From Methylophaga sp. (lineage in GTDB: Bacteria > Pseudomonadota > Gammaproteobacteria > Nitrosococcales > Methylophagaceae), in contig JAFIFW010000019.1 of NCBI GenBank assembly GCA_020831825.1, forward strand, positions 1 through 64,000: a stretch of 64,000 bases of DNA, in the 5' to 3' direction. Numbering within the stretch: the stretch's first letter is position 1; each line of letters begins with the position of its first letter. Shown here piece by piece: positions 24,485 to 32,769 of this stretch. The notes under the pieces are model-generated. The model made no database searches and was not told where the DNA came from. It saw nothing but the letters and a program-made list of their open reading frames with translations. Position numbers and translations under genes: made by a program.

Positions 24485-24953
24485 ACCTGACTTTCAGCAA
24501 CTGCTCAAACGTCCCGCCTGTTTTGCAGCCTTGGGTTTTGGTGCGGGTCTGTCACCCAAAGCACCGGGAACGGCCGGGACAGTGATCGCTATTCCGATTT
24601 ATCTGCTATTGCAGCCTTTGTCTCTGTTCTGGTATCTACTGGCTACGCTTGCCGCATTTGTGATCGGCATCTGGTTATGTCAGCAGGCGGTCAAGTGGTT
24701 GCAACAAGAAGATCCATCCTCAGTCGTCTGGGATGAGATTGTCGGTTATCTGGTCACCATGATCATGGCACCACAGGGCTGGCAGTGGGTACTTGCCGGT
24801 TTTGTGTTATTCCGACTGTTTGATATTTGGAAACCGTGGCCGGTCAAATTGGCCGATCAGCAGGTTCACGGTGGTTTTGGCATCATGCTTGATGATGTGA
24901 TTGCGGCAATTTATGCCGCAATCTGTTTGCAATTATTGTACTTCCTGCTCTGA
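24465..24953 (+). CDS. pgpA: Phosphatidylglycerophosphatase A
   Basis: 162 residues with three to four membrane helices. The PgpA signature FGAGLSPKAPGTAGTV is at the N-terminus and VVWDEIVGYLVTMI plus FRLFDIWKPWP follow, containing the acidic metal-binding residues. It dephosphorylates phosphatidylglycerol phosphate at the inner membrane. The ATG at 24465 inside thiL is preferred over an upstream non-ATG start. The stop directly abuts the convergent PfkB kinase gene. Confidence 0.95.
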   Translation: MTISSNKPDFQQLLKRPACFAALGFGAGLSPKAPGTAGTVIAIPIYLLLQPLSLFWYLLATLAAFVIGIWLCQQAVKWLQQEDPSSVVWDEIVGYLVTMIMAPQGWQWVLAGFVLFRLFDIWKPWPVKLADQQVHGGFGIMLDDVIAAIYAAICLQLLYFLL

Positions 24954-25877
24954 TTACTGAAACGCTGCCTTGAATCTCGCTTCAAAGCGGGCTAGGTCGA
25001 AATGATGATTCTGCGTGCCATTGTGCTCAATTTTTATGGCGCCGAGCAATGAAGCAATGCGTCCGGTTTCTTCCCAGGTTTTGCCGTGCATGATGCCATG
25101 TAGTAAACCGGCCCGATAAGCATCACCACAGCCAGTCGGATCATTAACAACCGAAGCCTGGGCGCATGGAATATCAATGCGTTTGTTTTCAGTGTAAATA
25201 TATGAGCCCTTGCTACCCCGGGTAATAATCATTGCCTCAACATGCTGCGCAATATCGTGAGGCGACAGGCCGGTCTTGTTCTGAAACATCTGTGCTTCAT
25301 AGTCATTGAGCGCGATAAAACTGGCCTGTTCAACAAACTGCATCAGCTCATCGCCATCAAACATTGGTAAGCCCTGACCGGGATCGAAAATGAAAGGGAT
25401 ATTCGCCTGATGAAATTGCTGGGCGTGTTGAATCATGCCATCGCGGCCATCAGGGGCAATGATACCCAGCGTAATATGCTCGGCATCAGCAATTCTGTTC
25501 TCATGGGCATGGCTCATTGCACCTGGGTGAAAAGCCGTGATCTGGTTATCGTCGATGTCAGTCGTGATAAAAGCCTGTGCGGTGTATGTTTCATCAATCA
25601 CCCTGACGTGGCGACGGCTGATGCCATGCTTGTCCATCCATTCGGCATAACTGGCAAAATCTCGGCCAACAGTCCCCATCGGTACAGGGTCGTCTCCGAG
25701 TAATTTGAGGTTGTAGGCGATATTGCCGGCACAACCACCAAACTCTCGTCGTAATTCCGGCACCATAAAGGCGACGTTCAACATATGCACCTTGTCGGGC
25801 AAAATGTGATTTTTGAAGTGATCCGGGAATACCATAATAGTGTCGAAGGCAAAAGAGCCGCAGATGAGTGCAGACAT
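24954..25877 (-). CDS. PfkB-family sugar/nucleoside kinase, adenosine-kinase-like
   Basis: 307 residues. Ribokinase/PfkB fold: GGCAGNIAYNLKLLGDDP near the N-terminus and the C-terminal PfkB signature NDPTGCGDAYRAGLLHG with the catalytic Asp in GCGDAY. The opening SALICGSFAFDTIMVFP is typical of proteobacterial members annotated as adenosine or ribokinase-like kinases. The substrate is not certain. The ATG at 25877 is four bases after the rnd stop, so the two genes are cotranscribed; the frame extends into rnd but without family similarity. Confidence 0.85.
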   Translation of the reverse strand: MSALICGSFAFDTIMVFPDHFKNHILPDKVHMLNVAFMVPELRREFGGCAGNIAYNLKLLGDDPVPMGTVGRDFASYAEWMDKHGISRRHVRVIDETYTAQAFITTDIDDNQITAFHPGAMSHAHENRIADAEHITLGIIAPDGRDGMIQHAQQFHQANIPFIFDPGQGLPMFDGDELMQFVEQASFIALNDYEAQMFQNKTGLSPHDIAQHVEAMIITRGSKGSYIYTENKRIDIPCAQASVVNDPTGCGDAYRAGLLHGIMHGKTWEETGRIASLLGAIKIEHNGTQNHHFDLARFEARFKAAFQ

Positions 25878-25881
25878 GGCG

Positions 25882-27030
25882 CTATCCTTGTTCGATAAGA
25901 ATGTGTTGATGGTCAGCCATGAGTTTGAGCTTACCATCGAGAAAGTCCGTCAGATAATGGCCGACCACCTCGTTGCGCCAGCCTTGCTGTAAAGGTAAAT
26001 CGTCTTCACCTCGCACCAGACGTTCAATGTCTTTGCGACTGGCAATGGCAGAGGGTGTGACCGAACATTCGTCTGAATATTTACGCAGTAATGCCATCAG
26101 TGCGTCAATCAACGCTTCTTGTTGATTAGTCAGCGGTACCGGTTTTTTCAACACGGGCCATTCAGAATCTGGTGTTTCGCTGGCTTTGGCAATCAGTTGA
26201 AGAATTTCTGCACCGTCTCTTTCGATATCTCTGGCTTCGTAGCCTCTGATGCGTGACAGTTTCTCCATACTAGTTGGCATGAATCTCGCCAGATCGAGCA
26301 TGATTTCGTCTTTGATAATCCAGCGCCGTGGCCGATTACGCTGAATAGCCTGTTGCTCACGCCAGATGGCCAGTTTTTCAAGGACGGCCAGTTGTAAACC
26401 ATTGAGCTTGCCTGCGCCTCGAATCTTACGCCAGATAAATGCCGGATCTGACTGGTAGGTTTCACTGCTTGACAATGCGGAAAAATCTTCTTCAAGCCAG
26501 GTAAGCCTTGCTTGTTTTGTCAGTGACTCAAGCATTATCAGGTAAATATCTCGCAAGTAACGAACGTCGTCAGCGGCATACTCGAGTTGAGCGTCTGACA
26601 GTGGCCGTTGTTTCCAGTCTGTCCGGGAGTGAGCCTTGTCTAAATCGACATTGAGCAGCGTTTTTACCATGCTGGCATAGCCGGTCTGATCTCCATAACC
26701 CAGCATCGTAGCGGCCAGCTGAGTATCGAAAATCTTTTGTGGTAGCTCGCCGCGTAGCATATAGAGCAGCTCAAGATCTTGCCGAGCAGCATGAAACACA
26801 AGGGTCATGTCCGGGTGATAAAACAGATCAAGCAGCGGATCCAGATTTGACAGTGCCAGTGGATCAACGCAGGCAATTACCGACTCATTGGCGACCTGGA
26901 TCAGGCAGAGCTGCGGGTAGTAAGTTTTCTCTCTTAGAAACTCGGTGTCTACGGCAAGCCATTGACTGCCTGCGAGTTGTGCACACAACTCATCCAGTTG
27001 CGCTGGCTGGTCTACAAATAAAACGGTCAT
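25882..27030 (-). CDS. rnd: Ribonuclease D
   Basis: 382 residues. The N-terminal DEDDy 3'-5' exonuclease domain shows VDTEFLREKTYYPQLCLIQ (ExoI), FHAARQDLELL (ExoII) and YAADDVRYLRDIY (ExoIII with Tyr), then a helical HRDC domain (about 210-290, LAIWREQQAIQRNRPRRWI) and a second C-terminal HRDC-like part. It trims 3' ends of tRNA and other stable RNA. The ATG at 27030 is preferred over a TTG five codons upstream. First gene of a two-gene unit with the PfkB kinase. Confidence 0.95.
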   Translation of the reverse strand: MTVLFVDQPAQLDELCAQLAGSQWLAVDTEFLREKTYYPQLCLIQVANESVIACVDPLALSNLDPLLDLFYHPDMTLVFHAARQDLELLYMLRGELPQKIFDTQLAATMLGYGDQTGYASMVKTLLNVDLDKAHSRTDWKQRPLSDAQLEYAADDVRYLRDIYLIMLESLTKQARLTWLEEDFSALSSSETYQSDPAFIWRKIRGAGKLNGLQLAVLEKLAIWREQQAIQRNRPRRWIIKDEIMLDLARFMPTSMEKLSRIRGYEARDIERDGAEILQLIAKASETPDSEWPVLKKPVPLTNQQEALIDALMALLRKYSDECSVTPSAIASRKDIERLVRGEDDLPLQQGWRNEVVGHYLTDFLDGKLKLMADHQHILIEQG

Positions 27031-27126
27031 TCGGGATTCCGACAAAATAACGCATTATAACCAAAGCACAGGCGGCATCGCTTGGAGATACCTCGGATGT
27101 ACCATCAACATTCACTAGCCAAAGGC

Positions 27127-28026
27127 TTACTGGAGTGCTGATGACTCTCTTATTCTGGCCAGTTCGATGACCTGACTGATGGCATCGACAATAATCTCGG
27201 GTTGCTGCTGTGGTATGGCATGTCCACTTTTGTGTGCGAAAATGTGTCTGCTGAGTGGTGATAACCGGGTTAAGTCCTGTTGAAGCCTGATCCAGACTTT
27301 CTCACGTTGAGCGGCAGCTTCATTACCTACCCAGTCAGAGCGCCCACGACTGATAACAATTAGAGGAATACTGGGAATCGCTGCGTTCTGTTGCACTTGT
27401 GTGGCGCTTTGATGCATGGCAGTAATTTCCGCCACTGAAGCGCGATAAGCGCGCTCTCTCAGCATGACATGCTTGTCTGCGTGATAGTCGATTTCACTGC
27501 TTTTTTGCAGAATCACTACATTGGACCCACGACCAGGATTCTGGGGCAGATTGATTTCAAGCTGCTCATGTTGACGCTCATGTGATGAATCCACCAAAAT
27601 CATGCCGGCTACATGCTCTGGATTATTTGCGGTAAACAGACGGACGTTATAGCCACCAAAAGAGTGGCCCACCATGATATATGGAGGCGGTATATCAGCA
27701 TTTTTCAGCAGCACCTCAAGTTCTGAGACGATACGGGAGCTGTCTCTGGGCCTTGGGCCAAAGTCGCTCCAGCCATAACCCGGTCTGTCAAAAACGCACA
27801 CTTTACTGCTGCTGGCAGCGGCAACCTGCACAGGTAACCAGTCTGTAGAGTCATCACCCAGTCCGACGTCGATAATCACGGTGGGGACACCTTCGCCTTT
27901 GCAGTGAATGTGTAGATTGTAGCCACCGACATCATGGCGTTCCCCTGGCATTGGCGGAAATGCAAAAGCGCTACCTGACAGGCTTACGACCAAAGCAAAT
28001 AGAACAGAATTAACGGAAAAGGACAT
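27127..28026 (-). CDS. Secreted alpha/beta hydrolase
   Basis: 299 residues with an N-terminal signal peptide (SFSVNSVLFALVVSLSGSAFA). The alpha/beta-hydrolase core shows the oxyanion region DVGLGDDSTDW, the nucleophile elbow GHSFGGYN, the Asp strand around VISRGRSDW and the catalytic His in KSGHAIPQQQPE. The VCVFDRPGYGWSDFGP segment is typical of esterase/lyase-like members. It would act in the periplasm or outside; the substrate is unknown. It stands alone, flanked by gaps of about 100 bases on both sides. Confidence 0.85.
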   Translation of the reverse strand: MSFSVNSVLFALVVSLSGSAFAFPPMPGERHDVGGYNLHIHCKGEGVPTVIIDVGLGDDSTDWLPVQVAAASSSKVCVFDRPGYGWSDFGPRPRDSSRIVSELEVLLKNADIPPPYIMVGHSFGGYNVRLFTANNPEHVAGMILVDSSHERQHEQLEINLPQNPGRGSNVVILQKSSEIDYHADKHVMLRERAYRASVAEITAMHQSATQVQQNAAIPSIPLIVISRGRSDWVGNEAAAQREKVWIRLQQDLTRLSPLSRHIFAHKSGHAIPQQQPEIIVDAISQVIELARIRESSALQ

Positions 28027-28137
28027 GGCGACTCCACGATACCCATGATGTCCCAATGAGATTGTGTTGCAAGCAACAAAGTTCCGCTGGTTGCAGCCAG
28101 TATTTAATCAACTAAATTTCAGGATTTAATTTGCTTA

Positions 28138-28386
28138 TTAGACTCTGGCGTCCATATCCAGAAATGCCAATATGGCGTTTTCGTCAAAGGGCCAATTCAG
28201 TTCATGACCCTTATCGCTGCGCAGTACCGGGATTCGGATTCCGTATTGTTCTACCAGCTGGTCATTGTCACCAATCTCAACCAGCTCCAGTTGATAGTCT
28301 GGACTTAATCCGGCGTTGTGTATTGCCTGTTCAGCCAGTTCGCAGAGATGGCAACCTGCAGTGGTGAATAATTGCAGTTTGCTCAT
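28138..28386 (-). CDS. Glutaredoxin-like (DUF836) protein
   Basis: 82 residues with a thioredoxin-fold pattern: KLQLFTTAGCHLCELAEQAI with redox CxxC (C12, C15) and the cis-Pro region GIRIPVLRS. This is the short glutaredoxin-like DUF836 family (YbbN/YruB-like small members). It likely does thiol-disulfide chemistry in the cytosol; the partner is unknown. The start overlaps the moaB stop by four bases. Confidence 0.85.
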   Translation of the reverse strand: MSKLQLFTTAGCHLCELAEQAIHNAGLSPDYQLELVEIGDNDQLVEQYGIRIPVLRSDKGHELNWPFDENAILAFLDMDARV

Positions 28387-28898
28387 TTTTCGCGCAGCCG
28401 AGGCATTAAATCAACAAAATTGCAGGGTTTGTGGCGAGCGTCCAGTTGATGAATCAAAATTTCATCCCATGCGGTCATGCAAGCACCAGAAGAACCAGGC
28501 AAACAAAAAATGAAAGTGCCGTTGGCGACACCGGCCACTGCTCTGGATTGAATGGTGGAAGTCCGAATCGTTGAGTATGAAATCTGCCTGAACAATTCAC
28601 CAAAACCTTCAATGGATTTATCGAACAAGACGCTGATAGCTTCCGGTGTGCCATCTCGTCCAGTCATGCCTGTGCCACCGGTGGTAATGATGGCCTGAAT
28701 GTTCTCGTCGGCGATCCAGCGCGAAACGATGGCGCGAATAGCATAGATGTCATCCCGAACGATGGCTTGTTCAGCGAGAAGATGACCGGAGGCGAGCAGG
28801 CGTTCGCGCAACAGGGCGCCAGATTTGTCATCAGCCGCGCTACGCGTGTCAGAAACTGTCAAAACTGCAATATTGACGGGAATGAATTCAGCTTGCAT
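28383..28898 (-). CDS. moaB: Molybdenum cofactor biosynthesis protein B
   Basis: 171 residues. MoaB/MogA fold: NIAVLTVSDTRSAADDKSGALL, the MPT-binding TTGGTGMTGRDGTPEA loop, and IFCLPGSSGACMTAWDEIL. It belongs to the family that adenylates molybdopterin (or its inactive homologue in E. coli). No other moa/moe genes are adjacent. Divergent from the OmpA-like gene at 28989 and coupled to the glutaredoxin-like gene by a four-base overlap. Confidence 0.94.
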   Translation of the reverse strand: MQAEFIPVNIAVLTVSDTRSAADDKSGALLRERLLASGHLLAEQAIVRDDIYAIRAIVSRWIADENIQAIITTGGTGMTGRDGTPEAISVLFDKSIEGFGELFRQISYSTIRTSTIQSRAVAGVANGTFIFCLPGSSGACMTAWDEILIHQLDARHKPCNFVDLMPRLREK

Positions 28899-28988
28899 CG
28901 GAGGATCCGTTTAAGTGCGGTCTTTCAGTATAGTCAGCGAAGGATTGTCGGTCTAGAATTCATACTATTACGAAAAGGAGAGACGACA

Positions 28989-29672
28989 ATGAAAAAAATA
29001 ATAAGCGTAAGTGCGTTGACTGTTCTACTGACAGCCTGTGCCGCAGATGATCCAAACAAACGCATGAAAACCGGTGCTGCCGTGGGGGCCGCCGCAGGTG
29101 CGGCAGCCGGATATGCCGTTGATCGAGGCACCGGTGGAACCCTTGTCGGCGCAGCTGTTGGTGCATTAGCCGGTGGTGCGGTCGGTCGGTATATGGACAA
29201 CCAACAGCGTGAAATGGAAGCCATACTGGCAGAGCAGGAAACTCAGCATGCTATCGAACTGCAGCGAATGGAAGATGAGTCTCTGAAGATAAACGTTTCA
29301 AACGAAATCTCTTTTGATTTCGATAGCGCCGCGCTGAAGCCGGCCTTTATGCCGACTCTGGAAAATGTTGCGGGTGTCTTGCAGCGCTACCCAAGAACAG
29401 TGATTCATGTCGTAGGGCATACCGACAGCATCGGCTCAGACAGTTACAATATGCAACTTTCACAGCGCCGAGCCCAGTCTGTGGCCGATTATTTTTCAGG
29501 TCAGGGCGTCACCCAGGATCGACTGGTTGTGACCGGGCGAGGCAAGACCGAACCGCGCGCAAGCAACGATACCGAGGCTGGACGTCAGCTGAATCGCCGA
29601 GTGGAGATATATGTCAAACCGATCATCGAAGGACAGGAAAGCCAAGCCTACCAAACGCCGAGCAGTTACTAG
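28989..29672 (+). CDS. OmpA-family lipoprotein with glycine-zipper segment (YiaD-like)
   Basis: 227 residues. A lipoprotein signal ends in the lipobox LLTAC (Cys at residue 17). A glycine-rich zipper follows (about 30-75, GAAVGAAAGAAAGY and GTLVGAAVGALAGGAVGRY) and may insert in the membrane. The C-terminal OmpA-like peptidoglycan-binding domain has FDFDSAALKP, VVGHTDSIGSDSYN, LSQRRAQSVADYF and RQLNRRVEI. It would tether the outer membrane to peptidoglycan. The ATG at 28989 follows AAAGGAGAG. The frame is open upstream across the moaB start but has no protein features there. Confidence 0.93.
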   Translation: MKKIISVSALTVLLTACAADDPNKRMKTGAAVGAAAGAAAGYAVDRGTGGTLVGAAVGALAGGAVGRYMDNQQREMEAILAEQETQHAIELQRMEDESLKINVSNEISFDFDSAALKPAFMPTLENVAGVLQRYPRTVIHVVGHTDSIGSDSYNMQLSQRRAQSVADYFSGQGVTQDRLVVTGRGKTEPRASNDTEAGRQLNRRVEIYVKPIIEGQESQAYQTPSSY

Positions 29673-30414
29673 TGACAACAGCAATCTGATATACGGCCTG
29701 CACGCAGTGCAGGCCGCACTTGATGCGCCATCCAGCCGGGTCATTGAAGTGTGGCTGGCGGATGCACGGCATGATCAGCGAGTCAAAGCAATCGCTGAGT
29801 CAGCAGAGAGACTGGGTCTAAAAACACATGCTGTTGAACGCGAGCAGCTGGACGAACTACTGCCTGACAAAATACATCAGGGATGTATTGCACGCTGTAA
29901 GCCACTGGAAGCCTTGGGAGAAATTGAGCTGGGCATGTTGCTTGATGATCTTGAGCAGCAACCGCTATTGCTGATTTTGGATGGCGTTCAGGACCCACAC
30001 AATCTCGGCGCTTGTTTGCGAACAGCAGAAGCAGCTGGCGCGCATGCAGTGATTGCCCCCAAGGACCGAGCTTCAGGTCTGACGGCAACTGCGATCAAGA
30101 TATCCAGTGGATCCGCCGAGCGATTGCCATTTTTTCAGGTGACCAATCTGGCCAGAGTATTACGCGATCTACAACAGCGTGGAGTATGGATCATCGGCAC
30201 TTCCGGGGAGAGTGAGCAATCGCTCTTCCAGTCCGGATTGACCGGGCCGGTCGCAATTGTACTGGGCGCAGAAGGTAAAGGTATTCGCCGGCTGACCCGA
30301 GAGCATTGTGACGAAGTAGTGTTTATTCCAATGCAAGGACAGACCGAGAGTCTCAATGTTTCTGTCGCGGCCGGTGTCTGTTTGTATGAAGCCTATCGTC
30401 AGCGTCTCTTGTGA
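29611..30414 (+). CDS. rlmB: 23S rRNA (guanosine-2'-O-)-methyltransferase RlmB
   Basis: 267 residues. SpoU/TrmH knot methyltransferase: substrate-binding N-domain LIYGLHAVQAAL, then motif 1 LDGVQDPHNLGACLRTAEAAGAHAVI, motif 2 IVLGAEGKGIRRL and motif 3 IPMQGQTESLNVSVAAGV. It 2'-O-methylates G2251 in the peptidyl-transferase P loop. The only ATG is at 29611, 62 bases inside the OmpA-like gene, giving a basic ~24-residue leader before the usual start region. A weak TGGAGA site precedes it. No other ATG/GTG/TTG gives a standard N-terminus, although a nearby CTG could. Confidence 0.93.
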   Translation: MSNRSSKDRKAKPTKRRAVTSDNSNLIYGLHAVQAALDAPSSRVIEVWLADARHDQRVKAIAESAERLGLKTHAVEREQLDELLPDKIHQGCIARCKPLEALGEIELGMLLDDLEQQPLLLILDGVQDPHNLGACLRTAEAAGAHAVIAPKDRASGLTATAIKISSGSAERLPFFQVTNLARVLRDLQQRGVWIIGTSGESEQSLFQSGLTGPVAIVLGAEGKGIRRLTREHCDEVVFIPMQGQTESLNVSVAAGVCLYEAYRQRLL

Positions 30415-30438
30415 CGATCAGTACATATAAAGTAGAAT
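30409..30438 (+). promoter_or_regulatory. Candidate promoter of the rpsF operon
   Basis: TTGTGA (30409-30414), 18-base spacer and TAGAAT (30433-30438) lie about 85 bases before rpsF. The transcript would include the hairpin leader at 30471-30516. Confidence 0.5.
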
Positions 30439-30470
30439 GCTCGATTGCCTAAGACAAGCTTGGGCAAAAA

Positions 30471-30516
30471 CTCCTTGCTTTCCGGAAGCCCGGAAAGCTG
30501 ATTAAACCGTGAGGAG
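30471..30516 (+). promoter_or_regulatory. S6:S18-type ribosomal protein leader, autoregulatory
   Basis: Between the promoter and rpsF a perfect 9-bp stem (GCTTTCCGG / CCGGAAAGC, loop AAGC, 30477-30498) is nested in an outer pairing of CTCCT (30471-30475) with AGGAG (30512-30516), the rpsF ribosome site. The single-stranded stretch between holds an unpaired CCG (30507-30509). This matches the known S6:S18 leader layout, a bulge with conserved CCG next to a hairpin, bound by the S6-S18 complex to shut off its own translation. Structure read by eye. Confidence 0.75.
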
Positions 30517-30521
30517 CTCTA

Positions 30522-30869
30522 ATGAGACATTACGAAATCGTGTTTCTGGTCCACCCTGACCAGAGCGAACAAGTGCCTGCCATGATCGAGCGTTATACCC
30601 AAACGCTGACCAGCAACGGTGGCACTATTCACCGTCTGGAAGACTGGGGTCGTCGTCAACTGGCTTACCCTATCAACAAAGTTCACAAAGCGCATTACGT
30701 GCTGATGAACGTTGAATGTGACGTTGCCCAGCTGAACGAAGTTACCACTGCGTTCCGCTACAACGATGCGGTTATCCGTCATCTGGTTGTCAACGCTGAC
30801 GAAGCTGTTACCGAGCCATCACCAATGATGCGCAAAGACGAAGACAGCAGACCTGCGCAAGCCAACTAA
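30522..30869 (+). CDS. rpsF: 30S ribosomal protein S6
   Basis: 115 residues. Typical S6: [50 protein letters not shown] and [12 protein letters not shown], with a short acidic tail ([14 protein letters not shown]) where E. coli S6 carries its modifiable Glu tail. S6 binds S18 in the platform of the 30S subunit. First gene of rpsF-rpsR-DUF2232-rplI-dnaB-alr-radA. Confidence 0.98.
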   Translation: MRHYEIVFLVHPDQSEQVPAMIERYTQTLTSNGGTIHRLEDWGRRQLAYPINKVHKAHYVLMNVECDVAQLNEVTTAFRYNDAVIRHLVVNADEAVTEPSPMMRKDEDSRPAQAN

Positions 30870-30886
30870 AATCTAGGAGAATTCAC

Positions 30887-31114
30887 ATGGCACGTTTTTT
30901 CAGACGTAGAAAGTTTTGCCGTTTCACCGCTGAAGGTGTGAAACAAATCGATTACAAAGATGTAAACCTGCTCAAGAACTACATCACCGAAACGGGCAAA
31001 ATCGTCCCCAGCCGCATCACAGGCACCAAGGCGCGTTACCAGCGTCAACTGTCCACCTGTGTCAAGCGCGCACGGTTCCTGGCGCTGATTCCTTACTGTG
31101 ATATGCACAAGTAA
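30887..31114 (+). CDS. rpsR: 30S ribosomal protein S18
   Basis: 75 residues. [20 protein letters not shown], the [20 protein letters not shown] segment and [12 protein letters not shown] are the conserved S18 sequence. It begins 17 bases after rpsF behind a TAGGAGAATTC ribosome site. The usual priB between rpsF and rpsR of enteric bacteria is absent. Confidence 0.98.
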   Translation: MARFFRRRKFCRFTAEGVKQIDYKDVNLLKNYITETGKIVPSRITGTKARYQRQLSTCVKRARFLALIPYCDMHK

Positions 31115-31155
31115 GAATCATGATTCCTGACATAGTCTAAGCAAGAAACACCAAA

Positions 31156-32073
31156 ATGCTGCGCTCAATGGCCGGTTTTGCAATGAAGGGTTTATGGCAG
31201 TCCGCCTTTGTGGTGGCGCTGTTGTCCCTTGGTGCTTTGTTATTGCCGCCACTTTCATACCTCGCCTCTGGGGTTATCGTGCTGGCGACATTGAGAATCG
31301 GTCCGGTAGAGGGTGCAAAAGTACTCGCTGCCGCATTGCTAGTGGCTATCATTGCAGCAGGTTTGATACTGAGGCAGTACAGCCTGGCATTGATCATGTT
31401 TGTCACCAGTTGGTTACCCGTTTATGGCATCACACTGGTGCTGGGCTACAGTCGCTCTATGACGCTCAGCCTTCTTGCTTCAGCGGGACTGGGTATTGCA
31501 GTGGTCCTGGCGATACATCTGTTCATTGCAGAACCAGCGGCATGGTGGTTTGGCATGCTGACACCACTAATGGAATTGCTGCAAGGCACCGCTGGCTGGC
31601 AATTGGATCAGGAGCAGACGCTAGTGCTGTTTTCCGAGATAGCAAAGCTGATGACCGGACTGATGGCTGCTGCTGTGATGCTCAACGTGGTGATTGGTTT
31701 GCTGATTGGCCGAGCATGGCAAGCGTCACTATATGATCCGGGCGCATTTGGCAATGAGTTTTGCCAGATTCGTCTTGGCAAACCAGCGGCACTGCTGACA
31801 ACAACGCTGTTATTGCTGGCATTACTTAGTTTGCCGGCCGGCTTGCAATTTATCGTCGACTGTTTGCCAGTGATGCTGCTGGTGTTTGCCCTTCAGGGTA
31901 TCGCGATTGCGCACGCTCTGGTGAGACAGCGCAACAAGTCAAAGTTCTGGCTGATAGCGATGTATGTCCTGTTGGTGTTCATGCTGCCACAAATGGTGTT
32001 ATTGCTGGCGATGTTGGGTGTCATCGAACAATGGGTTAATTTCCGTAAACATTCCGAGAATGATGCGGAGTAA
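31156..32073 (+). CDS. DUF2232 family integral membrane protein
   Basis: 305 residues, strongly hydrophobic, with about seven to eight membrane helices (for example residues 12-45, 50-75, 95-120, 170-190, 210-235 and 255-285). This YybS/DUF2232 type of protein often sits between rpsR and rplI in gammaproteobacteria and resembles small-molecule transporter S components, but its function is unknown. It is spaced 41 bases from rpsR and 40 bases from rplI. Confidence 0.8.
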   Translation: MLRSMAGFAMKGLWQSAFVVALLSLGALLLPPLSYLASGVIVLATLRIGPVEGAKVLAAALLVAIIAAGLILRQYSLALIMFVTSWLPVYGITLVLGYSRSMTLSLLASAGLGIAVVLAIHLFIAEPAAWWFGMLTPLMELLQGTAGWQLDQEQTLVLFSEIAKLMTGLMAAAVMLNVVIGLLIGRAWQASLYDPGAFGNEFCQIRLGKPAALLTTTLLLLALLSLPAGLQFIVDCLPVMLLVFALQGIAIAHALVRQRNKSKFWLIAMYVLLVFMLPQMVLLLAMLGVIEQWVNFRKHSENDAE

Positions 32074-32113
32074 ATTTTAAGAGCAGCCACATGCTGCGAA
32101 TGAGGGTAGAACG

Positions 32114-32662
32114 ATGCAAGTAATTTTGCTGGAAAAAGTTCAAAAACTGGGCAATCTTGGTGAAGAAGTTTCTGTTAAATCAGGATTCGGTCGCAACTAT
32201 CTGGTGCCTAAAGGCAAGGCACTGCCTGCAACCAAGCGTAATCGCGAAGTGTTTGAAGCACGTCGTGCCGAGCTTGAGGCGGCAGCTGCTGAACTGCTGA
32301 CAGCAGCAGAAGCTCGCAAGAGTAAACTGGTTGCAGCAGGTGATGTTAATATCATGGCTAATGCTGGCGTTGAAGGTAAACTGTTTGGCTCAGTCACTGC
32401 TGCTGACATCGCTGACGCGCTGAATGCTGCTGGCGCTGATGTTGACCGCAACGAAGTGCGTTTGCCAACCGGTGCACTGCGTCACACTGGTGAGTACAAG
32501 ATTGATATTCAACTGCATGCTGATGTCGTAGTTGCAGTCGATGTTAACGTCACATCAGAAGCAGAGCTGCAAGCGCGTGCTGAAGCTGAAGAAGCCAGAA
32601 AAGCTCGCGAAGCTGCTCTGGAAGAAGCTGAAGCGATTGCCAAAGCGCAAGAGCAAGAATAA
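32114..32662 (+). CDS. rplI: 50S ribosomal protein L9, long form
   Basis: 182 residues. The N-terminal rRNA-binding domain [20 protein letters not shown] / [16 protein letters not shown], the connecting helix (about 45-75) and the C-terminal domain (about 80-150, [27 protein letters not shown]) are normal. About 33 extra residues, almost only A, E, K, R and Q, follow the usual end near residue 149 and should form a charged helix. L9 stretches out from the L1 stalk and helps keep reading frame. A strong hairpin follows the stop. Confidence 0.97.
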   Translation: MQVILLEKVQKLGNLGEEVSVKSGFGRNYLVPKGKALPATKRNREVFEARRAELEAAAAELLTAAEARKSKLVAAGDVNIMANAGVEGKLFGSVTAADIADALNAAGADVDRNEVRLPTGALRHTGEYKIDIQLHADVVVAVDVNVTSEAELQARAEAEEARKAREAALEEAEAIAKAQEQE

Positions 32663-32670
32663 GTAAGCCT

Positions 32671-32705
32671 CAGGACGGGTGAGCAACTCGCCCGTCCTGT
32701 CTTCT
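32671..32705 (+). terminator. Hairpin terminator after rplI
   Basis: A 13-bp stem (CAGGACGGGTGAG / CTCGCCCGTCCTG, one G-T pair, CAA loop) begins 9 bases after the rplI stop, followed by TCTTCTTG. The T-run is broken, so partial read-through to dnaB is likely. Confidence 0.75.
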
Positions 32706-32769
32706 TGTCCAACGCCTCTGAATGATTGTTGTTCAGAGATTGGATGTTGAGTGAATTGCAAGCATTCAG

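Noticed and set aside
28767..28988. N-terminal extension of the OmpA-like gene across the moaB start
   Set aside because: It is open by chance; the ATG at 28989 has a strong ribosome site and begins a proper lipoprotein signal, while the upstream residues show no protein features.
32197..32451. Antisense Ala/Ser-rich frame opposite rplI
   Set aside because: Low-complexity composition reflects the codons of the Ala/Glu-rich L9; no sign of a separate gene.
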